Of a stretch of DNA of 64,000 nt, positions 34,335 through 42,911 are shown one piece after another; position 1 is the first letter of the stretch, and the number at the start of each line of letters is the position of its first letter. Location of the stretch: positions 1 to 64,000 of the forward strand of contig NZ_JAQZSG010000009.1 of assembly GCF_028745515.1 (NCBI RefSeq), given 5' to 3'. Below the pieces are notes generated by a model. That model saw only the letters and a program-made list of their open reading frames with translations. It was not told the DNA's origin and searched no databases. The position numbers were made by a program, and so were the translations under genes. This DNA comes from Paenibacillus thermotolerans (GTDB taxonomy: Bacteria; Bacillota; Bacilli; Paenibacillales; YIM-B00363).

Positions 34335-35021
34335 ATGATCATCGATATAACGGTTCTCACGGAAAATTTCGACCGCTATTTGGCCGGTTTTTGGGGAACG
34401 ACACTTGCAAGCGTTTTATCCCTTGTCGCAAGCTTCATTCTTGGCACGATTATTGCGGTGTTCCGGATCACCCCCTTTAAGCCGCTTCAATGGTTCGGCA
34501 CGGCGTATGTGGAGTTTATACGGAATATCCCGCTTATCTTGATCGCATTTTTCGTGTTTGTCGGTTTTCCGCTGCTTACGGGCGTGCGATTCGATAATTT
34601 CACTACCGGCGTGATGGCTCTAAGCGTTTATACTTCCGCTTTTATTGCCGAAGCGATTCGGGCAGGCATTATGGCGGTTCCCAAAGGGCAGATGGAAGCG
34701 GCCCGTTCCGCCGGACTCACGTATATTCAGGCCATGTGGCACGTCATTTTGCCGCAAGCGGTCAAGATGGTCGTACCGCCACTCGGCAATCAATTTTTGA
34801 ACCTCGTAAAAAACACTTCGATTTTTACAGTGATCAGCGCGGCCGATCTCATGTATCAAGCCGATTTAATCAACGCGGATACGTACAAGACGTTCAGCAC
34901 CTATATTTTTGCCGCCGTGTTTTATTTGATTTTGACGATTCCGCTCAGCTTCGGCGTTCGTTACCTTGAAAAAAGATATGATTCACCGCAGCGAGGAGGA
35001 AGCACGCAATGGACTTCTTAG
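34335..35021 (+). CDS. Amino acid ABC transporter permease (GlnM/HisM-type)
   Basis: Inner-membrane permease of 228 aa with about five hydrophobic segments. The coupling loop region QMEAARSAGLTYIQAMWHVILPQA is the amino-acid-importer EAA motif (seen as EAARSAGL and ILPQA). GGAGGG precedes the ATG. The last 13 bases overlap the next permease gene. Confidence 0.9.
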   Translation: MIIDITVLTENFDRYLAGFWGTTLASVLSLVASFILGTIIAVFRITPFKPLQWFGTAYVEFIRNIPLILIAFFVFVGFPLLTGVRFDNFTTGVMALSVYTSAFIAEAIRAGIMAVPKGQMEAARSAGLTYIQAMWHVILPQAVKMVVPPLGNQFLNLVKNTSIFTVISAADLMYQADLINADTYKTFSTYIFAAVFYLILTIPLSFGVRYLEKRYDSPQRGGSTQWTS

Positions 35022-35659
35022 GCGCATTATCTCCTGCGAATATAAACTTTCTGCTGCAAGGCTTCCTGCTCACGATCCAAGTAGCGGTCGTATCGATCGT
35101 ATTGAGCTTTATCATTAGCGTTATTGTGGGAACGGTACGCTACGCCCAAGTTCCGGTGCTGTCGAAGATTTTCGCCGTTCTTGTGGAGACGATTCGGAAT
35201 TTGCCCCTGCTGCTCATTATATTTTTCACGTATTTTGCCCTGCGGGAAGTGGGGATCAGACTCGATAAATTTACGGCTGCGGTTACTGCGCTCGTCATAT
35301 TCGAATCCGCGATGATTTCCGAAATCGTGCGAAGCGGACTCAATTCGGTGGAAAAAGGTCTCGTCGAAGCGGGACGTTCCTCCGGACTCACTCGGGCGCA
35401 GACGTTATGGCACATCGTGCTGCCGATCGCGCTTCGCCGCATGGTGCCTCCGATGGTCAGCCAATTCATTTCGCTGCTGAAGGATACGTCGCTGGCAGTC
35501 GTCATCGCGCTGCCGGAGCTGATGAATCACGTTCAAATCATAAACGGCCACAACATCAACTATGTCATCCCGACATTCCTCTTTGCGGCGGTGTTATATT
35601 TTGCCGTAAATTACTTGCTTTCAATCATTTCGCGAAGACTGGAGCATAAGCATCCATAA
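35009..35659 (+). CDS. Amino acid ABC transporter permease (GlnP-type)
   Basis: Second permease of the importer, 216 aa, with hydrophobic helices and the EAA loop EAGRSSGLTRAQTLWHIVLP (20 residues, about 122-141). The start at 35009 lies inside the previous gene behind GAGGAGG, indicating translational coupling. A terminator-like hairpin follows before the sensor kinase gene. Confidence 0.9.
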   Translation: MDFLGALSPANINFLLQGFLLTIQVAVVSIVLSFIISVIVGTVRYAQVPVLSKIFAVLVETIRNLPLLLIIFFTYFALREVGIRLDKFTAAVTALVIFESAMISEIVRSGLNSVEKGLVEAGRSSGLTRAQTLWHIVLPIALRRMVPPMVSQFISLLKDTSLAVVIALPELMNHVQIINGHNINYVIPTFLFAAVLYFAVNYLLSIISRRLEHKHP

Positions 35660-35683
35660 TATGCTATGGCTCCGGGACGAGAC

Positions 35684-35728
35684 AAAATGCTCTTTCTTCC
35701 TTTACCATTAGGGGGATAGAGCATTTTT
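35684..35728 (+). terminator. Terminator of the amino acid importer operon
   Basis: AAAATGCTCT and AGAGCATTTT form a perfect 10-bp stem; the descending arm supplies the T-tract. It makes a TTG start at 35727 for the next gene unlikely. Confidence 0.75.
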
Positions 35729-35765
35729 GGTACGCGAAACGAAAGTGAAAGGAGCGGTCCGTTTC

Positions 35766-37064
35766 ATGAAAGACCAAAGACTGTTGATCTGGATTGTCAT
35801 TCTTCTTTCGACCGCGCTGCTTGGGGAAGTGAAAATTACGCCGTTCGGCGGCGATTTTCGGTTTTCGCTCGGGATTGCCGCTTATTTCTTCGGCTTGCTT
35901 TGGTTCTCCGTACCTGTGCTTGTAACGGGTATTTCCGCCGGCTTGTTCATCGTATTTTTTCGGATCGGCGTCGATGCCGCGCTGTACGGCACGCCGTGGG
36001 TGGAAGGCGTCGTACAGCATATGCCCACCTGTTTTTACTATGTTTCTTTCGCGGCCATTATCTCCGTCTTGAAAATAAAAACGAACGTCGAATATCCGTT
36101 AAAGGTCGGTTTGTACGGCGCGCTGGCCGACATCGCTTCGAACTGTGTGGAGCTGTTGGCTCGCTACGGATCGGGCATTCCGTCGAATATAACGACCGGG
36201 GGCTTTTTGTTAATTATACTGGTCGGCTTACTAAGAAGCTTCTTTGTCGTCGGCCTCTGCAACATGCTCGCCATCCGGCAGGTTCGCGCCCTTGGGGAGC
36301 AGCGCCGCCAAGAGCTGGAGCGGTTGATGATGATCAACTCCAATTTATTCGTGGAGTCGTTCTATCTTCGAAAGTCGATGAGCCATATCGAAGATATTAC
36401 GAGAGAGAGCTATCAGTTATATAGAAGGCTGAAAGAGATTTCGTTTCCCGACGCGTCGCAAGCTTTGTTCATCGCGGAGAACGTGCATGAAGTAAAGAAG
36501 GATTCGCAGCGCATACTGTCCGGACTTGCCAAGATCATCCGCCAGGAGCAGATGCTTTCGAAGCGGATCGGCATCCCGGCGCTCTGCGCCATGGTGGCGA
36601 GCACCAATGAAAACTATGCGCTCTTGCTCGGCAAAAAAATCCGAATCTTTACCAGGTGCGACGTAAAGCTGTCCACCGACGAAATTTACCCGCTGCTATC
36701 GGTATTGAACAACATTGTCTCGAATGCCGTGGAAGCGATCGACGGGCAAGGACATATTGATATGGATGTCAAGCTTCAAGAAGACAGCGTTGTGTTTACG
36801 ATCACCGATAACGGCCCGGGCATATCGCCGGACGAACGGGAGCTTATTTTTCAGCCGGGATACACGACGAAATTCGACGCGGAAGGAAATTCGTCGACGG
36901 GCATCGGGCTTTCCCACGCATCGGACATTACGAAGCTGCTTGGGGGACAAATCCGGATATGGAGCAATCCGGGAGAGACGAGATTTGAAGTGTGCATTCC
37001 GACGGAACGATTGATTCGTAAGGAGGTGGCGGAGCATGCTCCGGTTTTACTTGGTGGAGGATGA
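35766..37064 (+). CDS. Sensor histidine kinase (GlnK-like)
   Basis: Membrane sensor kinase of 432 aa, with several hydrophobic segments in residues 6-170, a dimerisation region and a C-terminal GHKL ATPase domain. The probable phosphoacceptor is His241 in ENVHEVKKD; the N box is LNNIVSNAVEAI, and DNGPGIS and STGIGLSHA form the G boxes. The arrangement matches B. subtilis GlnK (YcbA). An upstream TTG at 35727 falls in the terminator, so the ATG at 35766 after AAAGGAG is preferred. It overlaps the response regulator gene by 29 bp. Confidence 0.87.
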   Translation: MKDQRLLIWIVILLSTALLGEVKITPFGGDFRFSLGIAAYFFGLLWFSVPVLVTGISAGLFIVFFRIGVDAALYGTPWVEGVVQHMPTCFYYVSFAAIISVLKIKTNVEYPLKVGLYGALADIASNCVELLARYGSGIPSNITTGGFLLIILVGLLRSFFVVGLCNMLAIRQVRALGEQRRQELERLMMINSNLFVESFYLRKSMSHIEDITRESYQLYRRLKEISFPDASQALFIAENVHEVKKDSQRILSGLAKIIRQEQMLSKRIGIPALCAMVASTNENYALLLGKKIRIFTRCDVKLSTDEIYPLLSVLNNIVSNAVEAIDGQGHIDMDVKLQEDSVVFTITDNGPGISPDERELIFQPGYTTKFDAEGNSSTGIGLSHASDITKLLGGQIRIWSNPGETRFEVCIPTERLIRKEVAEHAPVLLGGG

Positions 37065-37953
37065 TCCGGCGGTCCGCAAAATGGTTTCGCGCATCATTGC
37101 CGAAAGCGGTCTAGGCGATGTCATCGGCGAAGCGGCCGACGGTTGGAGCGCATCGTACGAAGCGGTCCGGAAAGCGGATGTAGTCGTCATCGATTTGCTG
37201 ATGCCGGGCCGCGACGGAATCGAGACGGTAAAATCACTCCGCGAAGAAGGCTACGGCGGCCGATTTATTATGGTTTCCCAAGTGGAAAATAAGCAAATGG
37301 TCGGTGAGGCGTACCAGCAAGGGATCGATACGTTTATCCAAAAACCGATTAACCGTTTGGAGGTTCATGCCGTTTTGAAGCGGGTGGCCGATCATCTGTT
37401 ACTGGAGAAATCGTTGCAGACGATCCGGCATTCGCTCAGCGTCTTCGATCTGCAAGGAGCCGAGGAACCGATGCGCCAAGGGGTGGGGCTGCAAGAGCGT
37501 TCGGTCGAGCGGCAAGCGCGTTCCTTGCTGCTGCAGCTCGGAATCGCCGGGGAAGCGGGCGCCTCCGATTTGATCGATATCGTCAATTGGTTGACGGAAC
37601 AAGAGCGGGATGGACGCGAGCTTGCCGAACTGCCGCCGCTCAAAGAAATTTATGAGCAAGTGGTCCGAATCAATCGGGGGGATCGAGAAGACGGCTTGCA
37701 GAAGGACGCCCGCGCGATGGAGCAAAGAGTGCGCCGGTTGGCGTCGCATACGCTTACCTCGCTTTCGTCATTAGGCTTGAACGATTACGCGAATCCGACG
37801 TTCGAGTACTATGCTTCCCGGTTGTTCGATTTTCAAGAGGTTCGCCTCCGCATGCGGGAGTTGGAGGGTGGAGGCAAGACGACATCGGCCAAATTGAATA
37901 TTCGAAAGTTTTTGTATGTATTTTACATGGAGGCGCGCTCCGTTAAATCATAG
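37036..37953 (+). CDS. Response regulator with YcbB-type output domain (GlnL-like)
   Basis: A 305-residue response regulator. The receiver domain (1-120) has acidic residues EDD at 8-10, phosphoacceptor Asp53 (VVIDLLMPG) and a conserved Lys in FIQKPI. The C-terminal region (about 155-300) is the helical YcbB domain found in GlnL, not an OmpR, NarL or LytTR domain. In B. subtilis GlnK/GlnL activates glutamine-use genes; here it directly follows a glutamine-type importer. AAGGAGGTG precedes the ATG. Confidence 0.87.
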   Translation: MLRFYLVEDDPAVRKMVSRIIAESGLGDVIGEAADGWSASYEAVRKADVVVIDLLMPGRDGIETVKSLREEGYGGRFIMVSQVENKQMVGEAYQQGIDTFIQKPINRLEVHAVLKRVADHLLLEKSLQTIRHSLSVFDLQGAEEPMRQGVGLQERSVERQARSLLLQLGIAGEAGASDLIDIVNWLTEQERDGRELAELPPLKEIYEQVVRINRGDREDGLQKDARAMEQRVRRLASHTLTSLSSLGLNDYANPTFEYYASRLFDFQEVRLRMRELEGGGKTTSAKLNIRKFLYVFYMEARSVKS

Positions 37954-38025
37954 CTATAAACCCGTTGGATATTTTTATGAACTAACGAAGAAAATAGGAA
38001 TGCAACCTGAAAGGAGGCTTCCCCC

Positions 38026-38205
38026 ATGAACATACAACGAGCTCAAGAAATAGCTGATTCTCCCGTAATGGCGAACGTAACGCATGAAGGAGTTCCGATT
38101 TATATCCAGCATGTGGATCAAGCGAACGAAACCGCTAGAGTATATCCGCTTGCCGATCGGCAGAACGAGTATGACGTCCCGCTTAGAAGCTTAAAGGAGC
38201 ATTAA
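38026..38205 (+). CDS. sspH: H-type small acid-soluble spore protein
   Basis: A 59-residue protein with the SspH pattern: MNIQRAQEIADSPVMANVT, then VPIYIQHVD, ARVYPL and a final SLKE. It is a minor spore-core protein made in the forespore. AAAGGAGG lies just upstream. It was too short for long-ORF prediction but the match is clear, and it confirms an endospore former. The DUF3846-like gene begins 3 bp after its stop. Confidence 0.93.
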   Translation: MNIQRAQEIADSPVMANVTHEGVPIYIQHVDQANETARVYPLADRQNEYDVPLRSLKEH

Positions 38206-38208
38206 CCG

Positions 38209-38511
38209 ATGCCGAAGGTGCTGTTGGCCGTTCCTGGAGATCCCGTCGCGATAACGAACGTTAACGAAGGACAAGGCGGGATTTCCGAACTTATCGGCGG
38301 TCCGCTCGAATGCGTTCGGTTAAATCACGAGTTGACGCTGTACTGCAACAGCGAAGGGAATGAGAAGGATTTGCCCGTCAATCCGCATTTCAGCCAAGGG
38401 ATTATTAAAGGCCCGTTCGTCATCGCAAGAGCAGTCGCATCGGATCAAATCGTAGGAATTGAGGAGAGCGACCTTCCGATCATCCTCGATACGTATATTC
38501 GAACCGATTAG
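38209..38511 (+). CDS. DUF3846-like protein
   Basis: A 100-residue protein with the block ISELIGGPLECVRL, then LYCNSEGNEKDLPVN and IIKGPFVIARA, as in DUF3846 proteins, which are common in phages and plasmids and have no known activity. Its Shine-Dalgarno AAAGGAG lies in the last codons of sspH, so the pair is probably cotranscribed and coupled. A terminator follows. The link to spores is inferred only from this arrangement. Confidence 0.75.
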   Translation: MPKVLLAVPGDPVAITNVNEGQGGISELIGGPLECVRLNHELTLYCNSEGNEKDLPVNPHFSQGIIKGPFVIARAVASDQIVGIEESDLPIILDTYIRTD

Positions 38512-38538
38512 CTATTTGGAGCATACGCAATAATTGAA

Positions 38539-38590
38539 GAAACTTTCACGACATTTCATTAGTTGAAATATCGTGAAGTTTCTTTTTTTC
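38539..38590 (+). terminator. Terminator of the sspH operon
   Basis: GAAACTTTCACGA and TCGTGAAGTTTC arms (one bulge) are followed by T7. Confidence 0.85.
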
Positions 38591-38664
38591 CGTTTCCGGC
38601 ACGCATACTATTGCTTCTATCAATCAACCTTTAAAAATGATAAATATCAATGTAAGCCTGCTAA

Positions 38665-38712
38665 TTTCAGGACTGTCGAATTCCTTTATAATTGCAAATG
38701 TAAGCGCTTATA
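38665..38712 (+). promoter_or_regulatory. Promoter with overlapping cre site
   Basis: TTTCAG (38665) and TATAAT (38687-38692) are spaced by 16 bases. TGTAAGCGCTTATA at 38699-38712, at the expected transcription start, matches the CcpA cre consensus TGNAANCGNWNNCW except at position 13, and is near-palindromic. Carbon catabolite repression of the following sugar operon is likely. Confidence 0.65.
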
Positions 38713-38763
38713 ACCGAGGATTCATACATTGGAACTTATGAAAAACGACGGGGAGGAAACGGA

Positions 38764-39822
38764 ATGCCCAGACAACTTGTTGCATCAGGAGCGCGAAAAG
38801 CGGATATAGCGGAATACGACTTGCCCGATTTAAAACCGAACGAGGTTCGCGTGCGGATTTTATACGCATCGCCGAAGCACGGCTCGGAACTGGCCGCTTT
38901 TCGGAACGAAAGCCCTCATTTGTCGGATTATTACGATGAGGACTGGCACACCTTCCTGCCGAGAGAGCTTAGAGAGAAAGAAGAGCACGGTCATTTCGGC
39001 AAGTGGAACTTGGGAAACCAGTGGGTAGGAAAAATCACCGAAGCGGGAGATCAGGTGAAAGACTACGCCATAGGCGACCGAGTCTGCGGCTACGGCGGGA
39101 TCCGCGAGTTTCATACGGTCAATGCAGTAAACAATTATTACTTATTGAAGATGCCTGATCATATGACTTGGCAAAACGCGCTTTGCTTCGATCCGGCCCA
39201 ATTCGCACTTGGCGCGATTCGGGACGCCCACGTTCGCGCCGGCGACCGGGTGGCGGTGTTCGGATTGGGAGCTATCGGGCAAATCGCCGCCCAGATGGCC
39301 AAATTCGCCGGAGCGAGCTATGTGGCCGTAATCGATCCAATCGAACACAGAAGAATTGCCGCGATTCAAGCCGGTGCGGACGAAGGCTTCGATCCGGTAC
39401 ATCAGGACGTCGGACTGGAGCTGAAAAAAGCGACCGGAAAGCTGGGAGTCGATGTCATTATCGAAACAAGCGCAAGCGAACAAGCGCTTCAAGCTTCCTT
39501 GCGCGGGCTGGCGTACGGCGGAACGATCGCATACGTCGGATGGGCGCGTGCGTTTAAAGGAGGCCTCGACCTTGGCCGCGAGGCCCATTTTAACAACGCA
39601 AAGATCGTATTCTCCAGAGCTTGCAGCGAGCCGAATCCGGACCATCCGCGCTGGAGCTGGCGCCGCATTGAAGAAACGTGCTGGAGCATGCTGGAGAAGG
39701 GCTTGATCCGCTGCGACCATATCATCCACCCGATCGTGCCGTTTGAGCGAAGCGCGGAAGCTTACGAGACGTATGTCGATAGGGAGCCGGCTAAGAGCAT
39801 AAAACTGGGCGTAGCATTCTAA
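38764..39822 (+). CDS. Medium-chain (zinc-type-like) dehydrogenase
   Basis: MDR-superfamily oxidoreductase of 352 aa, with an N-terminal GroES-like domain and a Rossmann domain (GLGAIG at 167-172). It lacks the usual catalytic-zinc signature: the CGTD position reads SPKHGSEL (36-43) and GHE is replaced by GHFGKWNLGNQ, and there is no structural-zinc Cys quartet. It therefore may be zinc-independent. The operon with an isomerase and sugar importer suggests it oxidises a sugar or polyol. GGGGAGG precedes the ATG. Confidence 0.87.
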   Translation: MPRQLVASGARKADIAEYDLPDLKPNEVRVRILYASPKHGSELAAFRNESPHLSDYYDEDWHTFLPRELREKEEHGHFGKWNLGNQWVGKITEAGDQVKDYAIGDRVCGYGGIREFHTVNAVNNYYLLKMPDHMTWQNALCFDPAQFALGAIRDAHVRAGDRVAVFGLGAIGQIAAQMAKFAGASYVAVIDPIEHRRIAAIQAGADEGFDPVHQDVGLELKKATGKLGVDVIIETSASEQALQASLRGLAYGGTIAYVGWARAFKGGLDLGREAHFNNAKIVFSRACSEPNPDHPRWSWRRIEETCWSMLEKGLIRCDHIIHPIVPFERSAEAYETYVDREPAKSIKLGVAF

Positions 39823-39855
39823 ATTGCGACACGACGCATCTGCGGGGGGATATCG

Positions 39856-40692
39856 GTGGACGAACAATTGGATTTTCTATTAAATAGCGCTGACCTCAAC
39901 GTAGTAGAATTCGATATCCATCGCCGCAAGGAAATGAAAACGTTCGGACGGACCCTTCCTTACCATGTCATGTCGTACCATAAAGAAGGGCACGCAAAGC
40001 TGCGGGTCGGCAATGAGACGCTTTCCATCGAACCGGGAACTGTGGTTTATATTCCCGCCCATTTGGAGCATGACCATTACAAAGACTCGCAGGAGGAGAC
40101 CGTCTTTCTCCGGTGGCATTTCACCTATGAAATCGCAGGCGTAATGGACGTAATGAAGATGTTCCAAATCCCCTATACGTTCAAGCTGCAAGACAAGGAA
40201 CATTTCGAAGAGGTATTTCTGCAATTCAAGCAATCGACCTCTACAAGCGGATTTTTGCCGAGATCGGTGTTGAAACAAGCGAAAGCGTTAGAGCTGCTAT
40301 ACATTCTGCTGGACAATGCGCTATCCCAGAAACAGGAAGAGCCCGATAAGCTTTCGTCGAAAACGTTCGTCGGCATTCTGGCCCGCATCATTCAGCAGCC
40401 GGAGAATCCCGTATCGCTGCAAGGATTGGCGGAAGGGATGCATATGCATCCGACCTATATTTGCAACCGCTTCAAAGAGTTGTTCGGGAAGTCTCCGATG
40501 CAGATGCAGAGAGAGATGCGGATCCAACGCGCCAAAGCGCTGCTGCAGTCGGGCATGTTGTCGGTGACGGAAATATCGAATGCGCTCGGATTCAGCGAAA
40601 TTCAAAACTTTTCCAGACTGTTCAAGTCGTATGTCGGGGTATCCCCGAAGCAATACCGCGATTTACAAAAGAAATGGAGAGATAATGGATGA
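39856..40692 (+). CDS. AraC family transcriptional regulator
   Basis: A 278-residue regulator with an N-terminal cupin sensor domain (about 35-100, with PYHVMSYHKEGHAKLRVG and PAHLEHDHY) and two C-terminal AraC helix-turn-helix motifs; the second contains VTEISNALGFSEIQNFSRLF and GVSPKQYR. The start is GTG after GGGGGG. It overlaps the isomerase gene by 4 bp (ATGA) and probably activates this sugar operon in response to its substrate. Confidence 0.92.
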   Translation: MDEQLDFLLNSADLNVVEFDIHRRKEMKTFGRTLPYHVMSYHKEGHAKLRVGNETLSIEPGTVVYIPAHLEHDHYKDSQEETVFLRWHFTYEIAGVMDVMKMFQIPYTFKLQDKEHFEEVFLQFKQSTSTSGFLPRSVLKQAKALELLYILLDNALSQKQEEPDKLSSKTFVGILARIIQQPENPVSLQGLAEGMHMHPTYICNRFKELFGKSPMQMQREMRIQRAKALLQSGMLSVTEISNALGFSEIQNFSRLFKSYVGVSPKQYRDLQKKWRDNG

Positions 40693-41483
40693 AGCTCGCA
40701 ACGCAGGATCGCGCTTTCTTCGGAAACAGCTTTACGGAAAAATTGGCCAAGATCCGTACGTTGGGATTTGCCGGGCTGGAAATCGACGGCAAACGGTTAA
40801 TGGAACAGTTTGAAGAAATTCGCGCCGCCGTTAAAGAAACGGGGACGGGCATCAGCTCGATCTGCGGGGGATATCGCGGCTGGATCGGCGCATTCGAGCC
40901 GGAGGAGCGAAAGCGCGCCATTGAGGATATCGGCGAAATCCTCAAGTATACCGCGGAGATCGGGGCGGCCGGCGTTGTCGCGCCCGCGGCGTTCGGCATA
41001 TGCTCCCGAAAACTGCCGCCTTTTCGCTCCCCCAGATCCGAGGAAGAGGAGAGAGCCGTTCTGCTGGATGCGCTGGATCAAATCGACCGGCTCGCAAAGC
41101 AGGCAGGCAGTTTCCTTTTACTGGAGCCGCTTAACCGCTACGAAGATCACATGATCAACCGGCTCTCCGATGCGGCCGGTCTCATCCGTGAAGGAAATTT
41201 CTCATCGGTAAAAGTAATGGCCGACTTCTTCCACATGAATATCGAGGAACGCGATATCGCCGCAAGCATCCGGGAAACGGGCGAACTGATCGCTCATGTC
41301 CATCTCGCCGACAGCAACCGATTGTTGCCGGGGCTCGGGCACACGGATTTCCGATCCGGCTTTCAAGCCCTCAAGGAGATCGGTTTCGAGGGGTATATGG
41401 CGATTGAATGCGAGCTGCGCGATAATCCGGAGCAAGCCTACATCGAGTCCGTCCGGTTTTTGACCGAGTGCACGAATCGATAA
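40689..41483 (+). CDS. Sugar phosphate isomerase/epimerase family protein
   Basis: A 264-residue TIM-barrel protein of the AP endonuclease 2/xylose isomerase-like superfamily. Likely metal ligands are Glu in LLEPLNRYEDH, Asp and His in VMADFFHMNIEE, His in HVHLADSN and Glu in AIECELRDN, the pattern of tagatose 3-epimerase-like enzymes. It sits between an AraC gene and a sugar importer, consistent with interconversion of an imported sugar. The exact sugar is unknown. Confidence 0.9.
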   Translation: MKLATQDRAFFGNSFTEKLAKIRTLGFAGLEIDGKRLMEQFEEIRAAVKETGTGISSICGGYRGWIGAFEPEERKRAIEDIGEILKYTAEIGAAGVVAPAAFGICSRKLPPFRSPRSEEEERAVLLDALDQIDRLAKQAGSFLLLEPLNRYEDHMINRLSDAAGLIREGNFSSVKVMADFFHMNIEERDIAASIRETGELIAHVHLADSNRLLPGLGHTDFRSGFQALKEIGFEGYMAIECELRDNPEQAYIESVRFLTECTNR

Positions 41484-41502
41484 ATCAAGGAGGATTGCCG
41501 AG

Positions 41503-42807
41503 ATGCTGAGACTTGTAAAGGGGAGACGGTTCGCCATGCCGGTTCTGCTGGCGATATGCTTAACGATAGCCGCTTGCTCCAACCCCGAAGCCGCTTCTAC
41601 GGGAGATGCCGGAACGATTACGTTAACGGTTCCGGATTCTAAGATTTGGGGAGAGGAAAGCTCCGCCCTGCAAGTGATGTACGATTTATTCGAAGCGGAA
41701 AACCCGGGTATCAAGGTAAAACAAACGTCGGTAGAAGATTACGCTCCGGCGCTGGCTGCCGGAAAAGCGCCGGATTTAATGCTGATGGATCCGTTCGTGG
41801 CGAAAGAAAGCTATAAGCAAAATTATGTCGAGCCGCTCGATACGTACTACGACCAGTACGGCTGGGGGGACGGAATGTACAAATGGGCCAAAAACGCCTA
41901 CTCCATAGACGGGAAGACGATCGGAATCCCGTGGAATTACGAAGGGCTGCTGCTTGTTTATAACGAAACGCTGTTTAAAGAAAACAGATGGAACGTGCCT
42001 TCCAATTACAACGAATTGGTGACGCTGGCGGAACAAATGAAACAAAAGGATTTGATCCCGCTCGCGTGGGGCACCTCCGACTGTCCCGGCTGCGACGACT
42101 GGTGGGTTACAAGCATTGTAAACAGCGTGCTCGGACCCGAAGGAACGAAGCAGCTGTTCTCGGGAGACGGGAAATGGACCGACCCTGTGATTGTCGATGC
42201 GCTCCGGAGGTTCGCGGAATTTTGGAAAGCAGGCAATTTGTCGGATAAAAAGTCGCACTCGATTTCCCAGGAAGACAGCATGCAGCTGTTTGCGACGGGA
42301 CGCGCGGCGATGAGGCTGGACGGCACTTGGAGCCTGGCTTCCGATATCGAAACGGACTTTGACATCGGCTTCGCGCCGTTCCCGAGCTGGAAGGAAGACG
42401 GAGAACCGGTTATTCCGCTCGGAGTCGGAGGAGGGCTGGTCATCAACGCCAAATCCAAACACAAGGATGAGGTCGCCAAATTGCTCAACTACTTCTTTCA
42501 CGCCGACGTCTTGAAATCGATGGCGGAACACGGCATTCCGGAGCCTGTGGAAGCCGATTACAGCTCGTTCGAATTAAAACCGAGCGTAGCCGAGGCGCTA
42601 GATCTGATCAATACCGCGGCCAAGGACGGTAAAACCGGGTACGTCGCTTGGTCCTACGGATCGCCGAGCGTCGTAAGCGTACTGGAATCCGATGTGGCCA
42701 GCATTTATCTGGATAAAATGACCGTCGAGAAATGGCTTGAGGATTTGCAGAAGAAGAAAGAGAAGGATATGAGCGAAAATAATGTATTCAGCCTATCGAA
42801 CTATTAG
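41503..42807 (+). CDS. Extracellular solute-binding protein, family 1
   Basis: Sugar-binding lipoprotein of 434 aa with lipobox IAAC (Cys about residue 25). The fold is the family-1 type (MalE/UgpB-like): FEAENPGIKVKQTSV, PDLMLMD, YSIDGKTIGIPWNYEGLLLVYN (seen as GKTIGIPWNYEG) and ATGRAAMRLDGTWS. AAGGAGG precedes the ATG. A hairpin separates it from the permease genes. Confidence 0.92.
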   Translation: MLRLVKGRRFAMPVLLAICLTIAACSNPEAASTGDAGTITLTVPDSKIWGEESSALQVMYDLFEAENPGIKVKQTSVEDYAPALAAGKAPDLMLMDPFVAKESYKQNYVEPLDTYYDQYGWGDGMYKWAKNAYSIDGKTIGIPWNYEGLLLVYNETLFKENRWNVPSNYNELVTLAEQMKQKDLIPLAWGTSDCPGCDDWWVTSIVNSVLGPEGTKQLFSGDGKWTDPVIVDALRRFAEFWKAGNLSDKKSHSISQEDSMQLFATGRAAMRLDGTWSLASDIETDFDIGFAPFPSWKEDGEPVIPLGVGGGLVINAKSKHKDEVAKLLNYFFHADVLKSMAEHGIPEPVEADYSSFELKPSVAEALDLINTAAKDGKTGYVAWSYGSPSVVSVLESDVASIYLDKMTVEKWLEDLQKKKEKDMSENNVFSLSNY

Positions 42808-42828
42808 GGAAGACGTTAACTCAACTCC

Positions 42829-42856
42829 GAAGAGCCTTGCGGCTCTTCGTCTTTTT
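42829..42856 (+). terminator. Intercistronic hairpin after sugar-binding protein gene
   Basis: GAAGAGCC and GGCTCTTC pair across TTGC, followed by GTCTTTTT. It should partly terminate transcription before the permease genes. Confidence 0.8.
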
Positions 42857-42911
42857 ACACTGCATCCTTATCTGCTGCGATTACACTCATCGAAAGCGAG
42901 GGAGAAATGCG

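Noticed and set aside
33425-34360. A 311-codon minus-strand frame opposite the GlnH-like gene
   Set aside because: It crosses the intercistronic hairpin and is antisense to a clear lipoprotein gene.
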